From: Sporosarcina koreensis
GTDB lineage: Bacteria > Bacillota > Bacilli > Bacillales_A > Planococcaceae
DNA length: 64,000 nucleotides
Direction: 5' to 3'
Assembly (NCBI RefSeq): GCF_001531445.1
Contig: NZ_LQYA01000198.1
Location: forward strand, 82,891-146,890
Shown here: positions 32,726-42,233 of the stretch, in pieces
How positions within the stretch are numbered: the stretch's first letter is position 1
Layout of the letters: each line of letters starts with the position of its first letter
Made by a program: the position numbers and the translations under genes
Notes under the pieces: model-generated
Told to the model about the DNA's origin: nothing
Seen by the model: the letters and a program-made list of their open reading frames with translations, nothing else
The model's database searches: none

Positions 32726-32782
32726 ACAAGGCTAAGCTTAATGCAGACGTGCTGAAAAAGAGTGAAAGTAAGCGACAAAAAA

Positions 32783-32809
32783 AGACTCAGACTACTAATA
32801 TCTGAGTCT
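32783..32809 (-). terminator. Terminator serving mainly the minus-strand small gene
   Basis: AGACTCAGA (32783-32791) pairs with TCTGAGTCT (32801-32809). On the - strand the stem is followed by seven T. It may also slow + strand readthrough from the MFS gene. Confidence 0.75.
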
Positions 32810-32821
32810 ACGCTTCTTTTA

Positions 32822-33007
32822 CTATTTCCCTAATAGTCCCATTAAACCTTTAAATATAAGGAACAGGGAGAAAAGTAAAACAGCCAAAATACCTATTATG
32901 TCAGTGATTGGCTCTAAACCTGCTAAAAAGGTACCTGATAAGGGAACCTTTATTAAAGCAAAACCAGCCAAAATACTAGCCAACATCAATAGAATTAATC
33001 GATCCAT
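32822..33007 (-). CDS. Small two-helix membrane protein
   Basis: 61 residues with two hydrophobic helices separated by a short LSGTFLAGLEPITD turn. AGGAGG lies correctly before the start. I do not recognise it. It stands alone between the MFS pump and a damaged GNAT gene. Confidence 0.65.
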   Translation of the reverse strand: MDRLILLMLASILAGFALIKVPLSGTFLAGLEPITDIIGILAVLLFSLFLIFKGLMGLLGK

Positions 33008-33124
33008 TTAGCTAACCTCCTTTCATTACATTATATGAGCATGATTTAAGGGGAGCAGGGGTAATGTGTTGTTCAGCTTATGTTTAAAGGAATAGTAAAG
33101 AAGAAATTGAGGAAGGAGATTGTA

Positions 33125-33561
33125 ATGAACACAGTAACTAGTAAAGAACTTCATTCCCAAGAAGAAATTCTTGAAGCCTTTTCAGTAATGCATCAACTAC
33201 GTACTCATCTTGATGAAAAAACGTATCTTGAGCTGGTGATGGAGGCCAAAGAAAAGGACATGTATCGATTATTCGCCTTGTATGATCAAGGGGAAATTGT
33301 TGCGGTTACTGGTTTTAAACCAATGATAACTTTGTATTATGGGCGTTTTGTCTGGGTGTGTGATTTAGTCACTGACAATAGCAAGCGTTCAAATGGATAT
33401 GGTGAAAAGCTTCTTTCTTTCGTTCATGAGTGGGCTGATGAAAATGGCTATGAACGTGTCGCCTTATCATCGGGATTACAACGAGTCGATGCGCATCGGT
33501 TTTACGAGGAAAAGATGGCTATGATAAAGTGAGCTATGTATTTAAAAAAGAATTAAGGTAA
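33125..33561 (+). pseudogene. GNAT acetyltransferase with a late frameshift
   Basis: From ATG 33125 (AAGGAG upstream) the frame gives a GNAT domain: [58 protein letters not shown], then MAMIK and a stop at 33532. In the next frame the expected ending [14 protein letters not shown] continues to a TAA at 33561. A single lost G in ATGGCT near 33517 explains this. The enzyme lacks its normal last strand as sequenced; an ORF start at 33080 has no ribosome site. Confidence 0.8.
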
Positions 33562-33679
33562 AAGGGACTCTTGCTGAAGAAACTTCACTAATTATTGTAG
33601 TTAACACTTGCTAATTACTTTATAAACGAATATTATATGAAATGGATTAAATAATGTTCGCCTTTGGAGGAGTTTCTCT

Positions 33680-34978
33680 TTGTTTAAATTACAAGAAAAC
33701 AATACGACTGTAAAAACGGAAGTCCTTGCAGGGTTCACGACCTTTTTTACGATGGTCTATATAGTAATTGTCAACCCGATCATTTTGAAAGATGCGGGTG
33801 TGCCATTCGATCAGGTGTTTACCGCTACGATTATTGCAACAGTTATCGGGACGTTGTGGATGGCGCTCGCGGCTAATTATCCGATTGCGATTGCTCCAGG
33901 GATGGGCATGAATGCGTATTTCGCCTATTCTGTCGTAGGGACAAATGGCATTACGTATGAAACGGCATTCTCGGCTGTTTTCGTTGCTGGACTCATTTTT
34001 GTTATTTTGTCTTTGACTTCATTCAGGAAAGTGTTGATCGAGGCAATACCTGACAACTTGAAGCATGGAATCACTGCGGGGATAGGCTTGTTTATCGCTT
34101 TTATTGGAATGAGACAAGCCGGGATGATTGTCTCTCATCCATCGAATCTTGTCGCACTTGGTGATCTTCATTCACCTACTGTACTTTTTGCCTTACTTGG
34201 ACTCACTGTTACGCTTATTCTGATGGCGTTGAGAGTGCACGGGGCATTGTTCCTCGGCATGATTGTTACAGCGGTTGTTGCCTTTTTCACAGGGCATCTT
34301 TCCTTTGACCAAGGTTTCGTTCAAATGCCGTCGCTTCCGGATGGCATCATCATTTCCAATCCGTTCACTGCTTTCACAGATGTATGGCAACATATGCTGT
34401 TCCCGGTCGTCTTTTCATTTCTCATGGTGACGATTTTTGATACGACAGGAACGATGATTGGTGTGGCGCAGCAGGCTGGGTTAATGAAGGATAATAAAAT
34501 GCCTCGTGCCCGCCAAGCTCTACTCGCGGACTCTGTTGCAGCTACTGCAGGCTCTATGTTCGGAACAACTCCGACAAGCGCTTATATCGAATCATCAGCA
34601 GGTGTCGCCGCAGGAGGAAGAACTGGGCTTACTACGGTAACGGTCGCTATTTTATTTATCGTAGCTGCGTTTTTCGGACCGCTCGTTAGTGCGGTTTCGG
34701 GCTTATCTTCCATTACAGCACCGGCCTTGATCATTGTCGGAAGTTTAATGATGGGTGCCATAGCCAAGATCAAATGGGATGAAATTGACGAAGCATTTCC
34801 TGCTTTCCTTATCATCTTAAGCATGCCGCTCACGTCAAGCATTGCAACAGGGATTGCGCTAGGTTTCATTTCGTATCCGATCTTGAAAGTCGTTACAGGG
34901 AAATGGCGTGTGGTCCATCCTCTTGTGTATGTATTCGCAGTTCTGTTCTTTTATCAATTGGCATTTTTGCCGCATTAA
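33680..34978 (+). CDS. NCS2/AzgA-family purine permease
   Basis: 432 residues. Family blocks: TEVLAGFTTFFTMVYIVIVNP, APGMGMNAYFAYSVV, and FDTTGTMIGVAQQAGLM with GTTPTSAYIESSAGVAAGGRTGLT. Imports guanine, hypoxanthine or adenine with protons (PbuG/PbuO/AzgA group); which base cannot be told. TTG 33680 follows GGAGGAG by 9 nt. I looked for the purine riboswitch common before pbuG and saw none in 33562-33679. Confidence 0.9.
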   Translation: MFKLQENNTTVKTEVLAGFTTFFTMVYIVIVNPIILKDAGVPFDQVFTATIIATVIGTLWMALAANYPIAIAPGMGMNAYFAYSVVGTNGITYETAFSAVFVAGLIFVILSLTSFRKVLIEAIPDNLKHGITAGIGLFIAFIGMRQAGMIVSHPSNLVALGDLHSPTVLFALLGLTVTLILMALRVHGALFLGMIVTAVVAFFTGHLSFDQGFVQMPSLPDGIIISNPFTAFTDVWQHMLFPVVFSFLMVTIFDTTGTMIGVAQQAGLMKDNKMPRARQALLADSVAATAGSMFGTTPTSAYIESSAGVAAGGRTGLTTVTVAILFIVAAFFGPLVSAVSGLSSITAPALIIVGSLMMGAIAKIKWDEIDEAFPAFLIILSMPLTSSIATGIALGFISYPILKVVTGKWRVVHPLVYVFAVLFFYQLAFLPH

Positions 34979-34994
34979 TATTTGAAGAAATGAA

Positions 34995-35036
34995 AAGAGC
35001 AACTTCCCAAGTTTTACTGGGGAGTTGCTCTTTTTT
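34995..35036 (+). terminator. Terminator after the purine permease gene
   Basis: AAGAGCAACTTCCC and GGGGAGTTGCTCTT form a long stem with a short AT-rich loop, then T6. Confidence 0.88.
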
Positions 35037-35201
35037 GCTTTTCATCAACCGCTTTCCCGCCCCGGTAACATATGTGTATTACCATTATTGAAGAAGCTTT
35101 ATTCTTTCGTTTTAGATGTTTTGGTGATAAAGTAGAAACTTATGTTTACATAGGTAGGTAACGAATTTGCCGCCTTTAAGCTTAGAAAGGTGAATATATT
35201 T

Positions 35202-36401
35202 ATGCAATCATTAACAGGAACTAAGCGATTAAAGCTGGCACTGCTTTTAGGAACGCTGGCAGCAATGGGCCCTTTAACCATTGATATGTATTTACCGTCA
35301 TTTCCGACGATTGTCACTGCTTTTGGAACAACTCCTTCCTTGGTACAAGTGAGTCTGACGGCGACGTTAGTCGGAATCGGATTAGGACAGTTAGTGCTCG
35401 GTCCGATGAGTGATGTTCATGGACGGAAGAAGCCGTTGGTCGCTGCACTGATCATCTACTTGGCAGCATCCATCCTTTGTGCTTTTGCGCCCAATATTGG
35501 ATTGTTCATTGCCGCTCGTTTCTTGCAAGGATTTGCGGCATCTGCGGGAATTGTCATCTCCAGAGCAGTCGTCCGGGATGTGTACACGGGAAGGGAGTTA
35601 ACGAAGTTTTTCGCACTCCTTATGCTGATCAATAACTTGGCTCCGATCATCGCACCTCTTCTAGGAGGAGGAATTCTCGCGTTTTCGGATTGGAAAGGCA
35701 TATTTATCACATTAAGTATTATTGGATTTTTGTTGGTAGTTATTGTGGTATTGAGGATGGAAGAATCATTATCGCACGATATGCGAATGCCCAACAATCT
35801 CACCCAGACATTAAAAAACTTCCAATCCTTACTGAAAGATCGTAGTTTTATGGGGTACGCACTTGCACAAGGGTTCATCATGGCTGGTATATTCGCTTAT
35901 GTTGCGGGAACCCCATTTGTGTATCAAACGATTTACGGCGTTTCTCCGCAACTGTTTAGTGTGTTATTTGGCATGAATGGAATAGGGCTCATCATCGGGT
36001 CGCAAGTTGTCGGACGCTTAACAGGTATTGTGTCTGAACAGAGATTTTTACAGACCGGATTATTCATCTCCGTCACTTCAGGCGTGTTATTACTTATTGC
36101 GGTACTTTTGCACGGACCACTTCTCACAATCGTTGTGCCCATCTTCTTTTTCGTTGCGTCGATTGGCATCATTTCTACATCCTCGTTTTCATTGGCAATG
36201 GAATCACAAGGGCATATTGCAGGAAGTGCCTCTGCACTGCTTGGATTATTGCCATTTGTGTTAGGTTCGATATCTGCGCCGCTCGTCGGCATCGCAGGAG
36301 AGGAAACAGCAATTCCGATGGGGATCATCATTTTCGGTACATCTATCATTGCACTACTATCTTATTACGGACTTGCACGGAGGAAGAGGGTAGAAACGTA
36401 A
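35202..36401 (+). CDS. Bcr/CflA-family MFS drug exporter (second)
   Basis: 399 residues, 12 membrane segments. TIDMYLPSFPTIVTAF is the Bcr/CflA first-loop signature, GPMSDVHGRKKPLVA motif A, and ARFLQGFAASAGIVISRAVVRD the segment-4/5 region. Bicyclomycin or sulfonamide export is typical of relatives. ATG 35202 is used because AAAGGTG lies 9 nt before it; a GTG at 35190 lies in that site. Unlike the exporter at 22.5 kb it has no leader ORF or hairpin. Confidence 0.9.
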   Translation: MQSLTGTKRLKLALLLGTLAAMGPLTIDMYLPSFPTIVTAFGTTPSLVQVSLTATLVGIGLGQLVLGPMSDVHGRKKPLVAALIIYLAASILCAFAPNIGLFIAARFLQGFAASAGIVISRAVVRDVYTGRELTKFFALLMLINNLAPIIAPLLGGGILAFSDWKGIFITLSIIGFLLVVIVVLRMEESLSHDMRMPNNLTQTLKNFQSLLKDRSFMGYALAQGFIMAGIFAYVAGTPFVYQTIYGVSPQLFSVLFGMNGIGLIIGSQVVGRLTGIVSEQRFLQTGLFISVTSGVLLLIAVLLHGPLLTIVVPIFFFVASIGIISTSSFSLAMESQGHIAGSASALLGLLPFVLGSISAPLVGIAGEETAIPMGIIIFGTSIIALLSYYGLARRKRVET

Positions 36402-36408
36402 CAATAAG

Positions 36409-36447
36409 AGGCATCTGGGGATTAGTGGCATTCCCGGATGCTTTTTA
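36409..36447 (+). terminator. Terminator after the second Bcr/CflA gene
   Basis: An 11-bp stem (36409-36419 with 36433-36443, two G-T pairs) followed by TTTTTATTTATT. Confidence 0.8.
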
Positions 36448-36778
36448 TTTATTAGCTTTTTATCCGAACAAGAAACGGAACAAAAGCTATTTTATAATTA
36501 TTCCATGTGGAAAAATGACTGATTTAAAAAGTATTGCGGGGTGTACAACCAATTACTGCAAGTACCATTGCCGGCGTGAACCATGTATATGTAAATAACA
36601 GATTTAGTCGTCGGCCTGTAGAAGAGATATACAAGTATTGGTCGAGGAGTAGTCCTTCATTTTCCAATCTAATGTAACTGATCAAATCATAATAGAAAAG
36701 ATGAAGAACGGATATTACGTATTATAGAAGGATAAGATAAGGTGAAGCCAAATGGAATCATGAAGGGAGGGTGGTAAA
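36448..36778. other. Intergenic region with a possible coding remnant
   Basis: No supported gene. One + strand frame from about 36531 to 36675 reads GVQPITASTIAGVNHVYVNN and SRRPVEEIYKYWSR before a stop, with no ribosome site. It looks more protein-like than chance but I cannot place it; it may be a decayed gene end. Confidence 0.35.
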
Positions 36779-37063
36779 GTGGTTCGGGAAATTCAATTAA
36801 ATGATACGAAAATCAACATCACACATTTTGAAGAGAAAGAGAACAAAAACGGAATTTGGATTTCAGTAACTTTTAATGTTACAAGTGAGGAATATCATGA
36901 TATAACAACACTTCTTTACAAAGGAGCATTTGATGTGAAGGTGCCGGAGAAACAGATTGAATTCCGGGGAACAATCCAACAATATTCAACATCCATTACC
37001 AATTTATACAAAAAAGGACAAGTGGGTGAATATAAACTGACGTTAAAAGAAGTGGACAAATAG
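36779..37063 (+). CDS. ykvR: DUF3219 family protein (YkvR-like)
   Basis: 94 residues, cytosolic, beta-rich. The order FNVTSEEYHDITTLLYKGAFDV, FRGTIQQYSTSITNLY and GEYKLTLKEVDK matches the DUF3219 family represented by Bacillus YkvR; function unknown. GTG 36779 follows GGGAGGGTGG. It ends 19 bases before the flavin monooxygenase-like gene, so the two are probably one transcript. Confidence 0.82.
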   Translation: MVREIQLNDTKINITHFEEKENKNGIWISVTFNVTSEEYHDITTLLYKGAFDVKVPEKQIEFRGTIQQYSTSITNLYKKGQVGEYKLTLKEVDK

Positions 37064-37082
37064 AAAAGGAGAGTTTCATTTT

Positions 37083-38063
37083 ATGAAATTAAGCATGTTA
37101 GATCAATCTCCTATTTCAACAAATCAAAATGCACAAGAGGCACTACAAGAATCTATGAACTTAGCACGTTTAGGGGAGTCATTAGGATATTCGCGTTATT
37201 GGATTGCTGAACATCATGCACTGCCAGGGCTTGCATGCTCTGCACCCGAGGTGATGTTAGGTTATATAGGGGCCAATACAAAAAATATTCGAATTGGCTC
37301 TGGAGCTGTTTTATTGCCCTATTATAAGCCGTATAAAGTTGCTGAAACCTATAACTTGTTAGCCACTCTTTTTCCTAATCGGATTGATGTGGGGATTGGA
37401 AGGGCACCGGGTGGCCCAGCAGAAGCTTCAAATGCATTATCCGACAACTATTTGCAACATGTTTATAAAATGCCGGGTTTAGTAAACGAATTAATTAAAT
37501 ACGTAGATAATAAGGATGCCATATTACAGGCTTCTCCGTTGCCGCAAGTGAGTCCTGAACTTTGGATGTTAGGGACTAGTAGAAAAAGTGCAAGTTTTGC
37601 AGCGGAAAATGGTTTAGCTTATTGTTTCGGACAATTTATGAGTGATGATAACGGTGAAGAAATCATTCAACACTACCGTCATTCATTTCAACCTAGAAAA
37701 AATGGCCAAAAACCTTATGTCATCTTAACCTTATCAGTAATTTGCGCAGAAACTACACAAGAAGCAGAAGACATTGCTTTAAGCGTTATTGTATGGGAAC
37801 TGCAAAAAGAGAATGGGGAAGGGAACCGAGGTGTGCCTTCTGTCGAGGAAGCAAAAGAATTTCAACTAAACCAATATCATCAAGAGTCAATTGAAAGAAT
37901 GAAAAATAAAATGATTATCGGGAATCCACATGAGGTGAAAAGTAAACTTATGGAGATTCAATCCCGTACAGTAGTAGATGAAATTATGATTGTTACCATT
38001 ACTTATTCTCCAAAAGATAAGCATCGATCCTATCAATTGCTCGCAGAACAATGCATCAAATGA
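37083..38063 (+). CDS. LLM-class flavin-dependent oxidoreductase
   Basis: 326 residues; luciferase-like TIM barrel. LSMLDQSPI at the start, SRYWIAEHHALPGLACSAPE, IRIGSGAVLLPYY, and RIDVGIGRAPGG are the YceB/MsnO8-type landmarks. The enzyme should use reduced FMN from a partner reductase to oxygenate or reduce an unknown substrate. AAAGGAGAG precedes ATG 37083. Confidence 0.9.
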   Translation: MKLSMLDQSPISTNQNAQEALQESMNLARLGESLGYSRYWIAEHHALPGLACSAPEVMLGYIGANTKNIRIGSGAVLLPYYKPYKVAETYNLLATLFPNRIDVGIGRAPGGPAEASNALSDNYLQHVYKMPGLVNELIKYVDNKDAILQASPLPQVSPELWMLGTSRKSASFAAENGLAYCFGQFMSDDNGEEIIQHYRHSFQPRKNGQKPYVILTLSVICAETTQEAEDIALSVIVWELQKENGEGNRGVPSVEEAKEFQLNQYHQESIERMKNKMIIGNPHEVKSKLMEIQSRTVVDEIMIVTITYSPKDKHRSYQLLAEQCIK

Positions 38064-38151
38064 AAAAGGTGAATAATTAGTGAGATTGTTAAAATTTGTT
38101 GCAAATACCTGGATGGATTCAATTTGACTAAAAGAAAAGTAAGATATAGTA

Positions 38152-38188
38152 AATGGCAGCTTTCGGTGTGATACTGAAAGCTGCCATT
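38152..38188. terminator. Bidirectional terminator
   Basis: AATGGCAGCTTTC (38152-38164) pairs perfectly with GAAAGCTGCCATT (38176-38188) between convergent genes. Confidence 0.85.
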
Positions 38189-38252
38189 ATTTATCCTTTT
38201 TCAAGAGAGGGTTCTTACTCTTTTACTACTTCGTCTTAAGTATTGTCGACTT

Positions 38253-39221
38253 TCAACTTTTTTCCCGAACGAGTAGATTTGGAACTAACCGGATGTAAAC
38301 TAATTCAAAAGCCAGCTCAATGATAGTCTGCGTTACGATCACCGCGGCTACCAATGTACTTATGGTATCCGGCAAAGCTAATGCAAGTGGAAGAACGACA
38401 AGCGAGTTACGCGTCGATCCACTAAAGACAAGGGAACGACTCGCTCCGGTATCGAGAGCAAACCACTTAGCGATAAAACGAGAAATAAGAGGCATGATGA
38501 TCATAAATGCAATATAGATTGGAATGACTTTAATGATTTGACCCGAATAGGCAGATAATTTGCCGATTTGAGAGGCAACGACAACAAAAAGTGTCAACGC
38601 CATGAATGGAACAGGCAGCCATGCTGATAAGTCAATGATTCTATTGCCAATCGGTGCTTTTCTTGCAACTAGCTGTATACCAATTGCGATGATGAGCGGT
38701 ATGACAATGAGGCCGATAAATGCTTCCAGGAAAGGCCCGGGTTCCACGATGTCCGCTGCTTTTTCTCCCATAAACAACCATAAATAGAGAGGCAAAAGAA
38801 GCATTTGTGAAATGAATAGAAGCGGTGTTGAAAAAAGGATAATCTTTTCATTGCCACGGCCAAGCGCTGTAAAAACGATGACATAGTCAATACAAGGCGT
38901 CAGTAATACCAAATATACCCCTAGCAGCACCGGCGGGTGGTCCGGCAGCAGGTTGGACAGAAACCATACGACAATCGGGACTGCAATATAGTTAACAGTC
39001 AATATAGCGAATATGAAGCGGCGGTTTCCAAATGCTTCTTTAAACGCTACAAATGGAATTTGTGAAAACATACTGTACATTAAAATGGCGATTATAATAG
39101 AAATTGACCCATCTAATCGTCCTGCGAAATCAGAGGTTAGTAAACCGAACCCGGCTGCTATCGCTAAGACAATGACATATAGCCAAACTTGGTTATTTTC
39201 TAATTTTTCTCGAGTAAACAT
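38253..39221 (-). CDS. ACR3/bile-acid symporter family exporter (arsenite-type)
   Basis: 322 residues, about ten membrane segments. The ACR3-like core LTPCIDYVIVFTALGRGNEK with its Cys, and FSGSTRNSLVVLPLALALP, are present. ACR3 exports arsenite or antimonite, but this branch is annotated only as arsenic-resistance-like, and there is no arsR or arsC beside it. ATG 39221 follows AAAGGAAA. Arsenic specificity is therefore tentative. Confidence 0.8.
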   Translation of the reverse strand: MFTREKLENNQVWLYVIVLAIAAGFGLLTSDFAGRLDGSISIIIAILMYSMFSQIPFVAFKEAFGNRRFIFAILTVNYIAVPIVVWFLSNLLPDHPPVLLGVYLVLLTPCIDYVIVFTALGRGNEKIILFSTPLLFISQMLLLPLYLWLFMGEKAADIVEPGPFLEAFIGLIVIPLIIAIGIQLVARKAPIGNRIIDLSAWLPVPFMALTLFVVVASQIGKLSAYSGQIIKVIPIYIAFMIIMPLISRFIAKWFALDTGASRSLVFSGSTRNSLVVLPLALALPDTISTLVAAVIVTQTIIELAFELVYIRLVPNLLVREKS

Positions 39222-39429
39222 GAAAGTTGTTTCCTTTCAGCAGATAAGTGAGCAGTTTACGAAGTTCCTATCTAACTATAGACATAGGAAAATGAGAAAG
39301 CAAAGTTCCTTGCTAAACTTGGCATGCGTCAATTCTAATTCTAGGCAAGGAAGTACTATTCACTTGCTCTTTTCACATAAATTGAATGTAGGTGAGTGAC
39401 TACATAGGGATGAAATTGGAGAGTGAACT

Positions 39430-40881
39430 ATGGGCGCTAGTAATGGAAAAGATTATATTAACCGATTAAATCAGCTACATAATGAAATCTGGTATGACGG
39501 TGAAATAATTGAAGGGCTGATTTCTGAACATCCAGCCTTTCAAGGGATTATTCAGTCAAAAGCGGCTCTTTATGATTTGCAGCATGATCCGAAAATAAAA
39601 GATGAAATGACTTTTATTTCACCCTCATCGGGAGAGCCGATTGGTCTTTCCTATTTACAACCGAAAACGAAAGAGGACTTGGTACGAAGAAGAAAGATGA
39701 TGCAACATTGGGCGAGGTATTCAGGGGGGATCATGGGAAGAAGCCCTGATTATTTGAATACGGTTTTGATGAGTTTTGCTTCTTCAGTTAACTTTTTAAC
39801 AAATAAAGAGAACTGTTTCCCGCATAATCTACAAGCATTTTATGAATTTGCCAGGGAAAATGATTTGTCGTTTACACATACTTTTATTTCTCCGCAAGTG
39901 AACCGTTCCCAAATTTACATTGAAAATAGCGATGAGCCGATCGCAGCAAAGGTTGTTGCGACAAATGAAGAAGGAATGGTCATTAAAGGTGCCCGTCTTC
40001 TTGCAACGCAAGGGGGCTTAACTGATGAAGTGTTAGTATTTAGTGTTGGTAAGTTTGTATTGAATGAAGATGAAGCTTTTGCTTTTTCCATTCCTTCCAA
40101 TACAAAAGGAATAAAATTCATTTGTAGGGATACATTTATGGGAAGTGAATCTTCTTTTAATCATCCATTAAGCTCTCGGTTCGAAGAGATGGATTCGATT
40201 ATTGTCTTTGACAATGTCGTAGTGCCTTGGAATAGAGTGTTTTATTACAATAATGCGGAGGTAGCCGAAGAATTCCCTATTCATAGTTCGTTCCATCCCT
40301 TTGCTAAACACCAAGTAGTGACGAGACAAATTGTGAAAACGGAGTTCGTATTAGGGATTGCTGAGCTTTTGGTCGAAACGATTAATATTGGCGGATACCA
40401 ACATATACAGGGAAAGATATCAGAAATCATCATAGGACTCGAAACGATGAAAGCTTTATTGGAGAAATCGGAGAATAACGCGGAAGTAGATGAATGGGGA
40501 TATATGCGGCCAGAAATATTTTCGCTACAAGTAGCAGGGAACATCTTTCCTAAAATCTACCCTAGATTCACTGAAATCATCCAGCTGATCGGAGCAAGTG
40601 GAATGATAGCATTACCAACCGAAAATGCATTTCATTCTAGTATTCGAAATGACTTGGATCATTATCTTAAAGGAGCAACGAAGACCGCGGAGGAACGGGT
40701 AAAAATATTTCGTTTAGCTTGGGATCTAACAATGAGCGCATTTGGAACAAGATCGACCCAATATGAGCGATACTTTTTTGGCGACCCGATTCGATTGGCG
40801 AGTGATCTATATAAGAGATATCCGAAAAATGAATATGTACAGATGGTTAGTGAGTTCTTGCATTTGAAAAGAGAAGAGTAA
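39430..40881 (+). CDS. 4-hydroxyphenylacetate 3-hydroxylase (HpaB) family monooxygenase
   Basis: 483 residues, acyl-CoA-dehydrogenase-like fold. RRKMMQHWARYSGGIMGRSPDY, SFTHTFISPQVNRS, and VVPWNRVFYYNNAEV match the HpaB oxygenase. It would use reduced FAD from an HpaC-type reductase to ortho-hydroxylate a phenol; no reductase gene is adjacent. GGAGAGTGAACT precedes ATG 39430. Substrate not decidable. Confidence 0.9.
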   Translation: MGASNGKDYINRLNQLHNEIWYDGEIIEGLISEHPAFQGIIQSKAALYDLQHDPKIKDEMTFISPSSGEPIGLSYLQPKTKEDLVRRRKMMQHWARYSGGIMGRSPDYLNTVLMSFASSVNFLTNKENCFPHNLQAFYEFARENDLSFTHTFISPQVNRSQIYIENSDEPIAAKVVATNEEGMVIKGARLLATQGGLTDEVLVFSVGKFVLNEDEAFAFSIPSNTKGIKFICRDTFMGSESSFNHPLSSRFEEMDSIIVFDNVVVPWNRVFYYNNAEVAEEFPIHSSFHPFAKHQVVTRQIVKTEFVLGIAELLVETINIGGYQHIQGKISEIIIGLETMKALLEKSENNAEVDEWGYMRPEIFSLQVAGNIFPKIYPRFTEIIQLIGASGMIALPTENAFHSSIRNDLDHYLKGATKTAEERVKIFRLAWDLTMSAFGTRSTQYERYFFGDPIRLASDLYKRYPKNEYVQMVSEFLHLKREE

Positions 40882-40914
40882 CTCCCAAGACAATGGGAAG
40901 TTGCTCTTTTTCTT
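40876..40914 (+). terminator. Terminator overlapping the HpaB-like stop
   Basis: GAGTAACTCCC and GGGAAGTTGCTC form the stem, with the stop codon inside the left arm, followed by T5. Confidence 0.75.
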
Positions 40915-41074
40915 CATGCGTACAGAGTTGAAAATGGTATACTTGCTTTACCAAACTATTAGGGGAATATTTTAACTGATAAGATTGAAAGTCGATGGTA
41001 ATGAAAGGGATTTGTAACACTATGGAAAAAGAATCTGCACCATTTCATTATGGGTGTCTATAGGGGGAACTATT

Positions 41075-41545
41075 TTGCAACAACCATTCCATCATTTGGC
41101 GAGAGGAGTTTTTATAGCAGATAAGAAAGTATTACTAGCAAAAGCAAAGGGGTATACAAACTCCTTTTTACCAGGCGGTCATATTGAATTTGGAGAAAGT
41201 GCGAAAGATGCATTGAAGCGAGAAGTGGGAGAAGAGTTAGGCATAAATTGCACGGTGGGAAGATTTCTAGGTGTCGTAGAGCATAAATGGGAGAAGGATG
41301 GAGTTTTGCATTGTGAGATAAACCAAGTTTTTGAAGTGACAAGTAATGAATTAGCTAACAATACGAATCCGAAATCGATTGAATCCCATCTCGACTTTTT
41401 CTGGTGTAAAGGAGAAGACTTGGATGATAGCGCTTTACAACCTTTCCTATTCAGAAATTTAATTAAAAATTACTTATCAGGTAATGAAGATGTTTGGTGG
41501 GAGAGTTCTTTAAACTACGAAATTGATGAAGCAAACAGAAACTAA
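41075..41545 (+). CDS. Nudix hydrolase
   Basis: 156 residues from TTG 41075, 7 nt after AGGGGGAA; a GTG at 41054 lies before that site. The Nudix box is complete: GHIEFGESAKDALKREVGEE followed by LGI. It hydrolyses a nucleoside diphosphate linked to another group; the substrate is unknown. A second Nudix gene follows after 34 bases, probably in the same transcript. Confidence 0.88.
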   Translation: MQQPFHHLARGVFIADKKVLLAKAKGYTNSFLPGGHIEFGESAKDALKREVGEELGINCTVGRFLGVVEHKWEKDGVLHCEINQVFEVTSNELANNTNPKSIESHLDFFWCKGEDLDDSALQPFLFRNLIKNYLSGNEDVWWESSLNYEIDEANRN

Positions 41546-41579
41546 TTTGGCGATTTTTATGAAGAAAGGAGTTTTTGAT

Positions 41580-42020
41580 TTGAAAAAAATTGATGATTTA
41601 AAAGCTGGAGTTGCTGTAATTATTTTAAATGAAGAGAATCAAGTTCTATTGCAAAAAAGAGCAGATGTAGGTTTGTGGGGAATCCCTTCAGGACATGTGG
41701 AAATTGGTGAAACAGTGTCTGAAGCAGTCATTAGAGAAGTAAAAGAAGAGACTAATTTAGATATAAGAATTGAGAAGCTGATTGGTGTTTATTCCGATCC
41801 AGATTCACAAGTTTTCAATTATCCAAATGGCAAGGTAGTGCATTTTATAACGACTTGTTTTCTTGCGGAAATTATAGGTGGGGAACTTACATGTAATTCA
41901 GATGAATCGCTAGAGATTAAATTTTTTAGTCAGGACAATTTACCGGAAGATTTGTTAACAATGCACCCTCAATGGTTAGAGGATGCACTTTCAAAAAAGG
42001 AAATGGCATTTATTCGCTGA
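41580..42020 (+). CDS. Nudix hydrolase (second of a pair)
   Basis: 146 residues from TTG 41580, with AAAGGAG about 9 nt upstream; in-frame ATGs at 41523 and 41559 lie before this site. The Nudix box is GHVEIGETVSEAVIREVKEE followed by TNL. The preceding GVAVIILNEENQVLLQKRADVGLWGIPSG is typical of the MutT-like group acting on nucleotides or NDP-sugars. It is only distantly similar to the first Nudix protein, so the pair is not a recent duplication. Confidence 0.88.
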   Translation: MKKIDDLKAGVAVIILNEENQVLLQKRADVGLWGIPSGHVEIGETVSEAVIREVKEETNLDIRIEKLIGVYSDPDSQVFNYPNGKVVHFITTCFLAEIIGGELTCNSDESLEIKFFSQDNLPEDLLTMHPQWLEDALSKKEMAFIR

Positions 42021-42233
42021 CCAATATTCTGAAATTGGGTTAATTTGAGCATTTTGGTTTCAGATTTATGTTCCTAGTGGACGGGCTGTGTCAGCTTGGA
42101 GAATCTAGTCCAATTTGGAAAAGTGGAAGTGAACAAAACAGTTGGATCACTGGTTTATGCCTAACACGAAACCTGTTTGCTTAACTTCGTTTTAATTATG
42201 ATTCGTAATTCATTTAAAAAGTGAGGGCAAGCC

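Noticed and set aside
33562-33679. Purine riboswitch expected before a pbuG-like permease
   Set aside because: I found no three-way-junction core or terminator/antiterminator pair in this short gap.
36000-36264. Open frame inside the second Bcr/CflA gene and similar long overlapping frames
   Set aside because: They lie wholly within well-supported genes, lack ribosome sites and show no family motifs.
38253-39221. Complete arsenic-resistance operon
   Set aside because: Only the ACR3-like gene is present; no arsR, arsC or arsenite metallochaperone gene is adjacent.
41075-42020. Two Nudix genes as a recent tandem duplication
   Set aside because: Outside the Nudix box the proteins share little sequence, so they are neighbours rather than recent copies.
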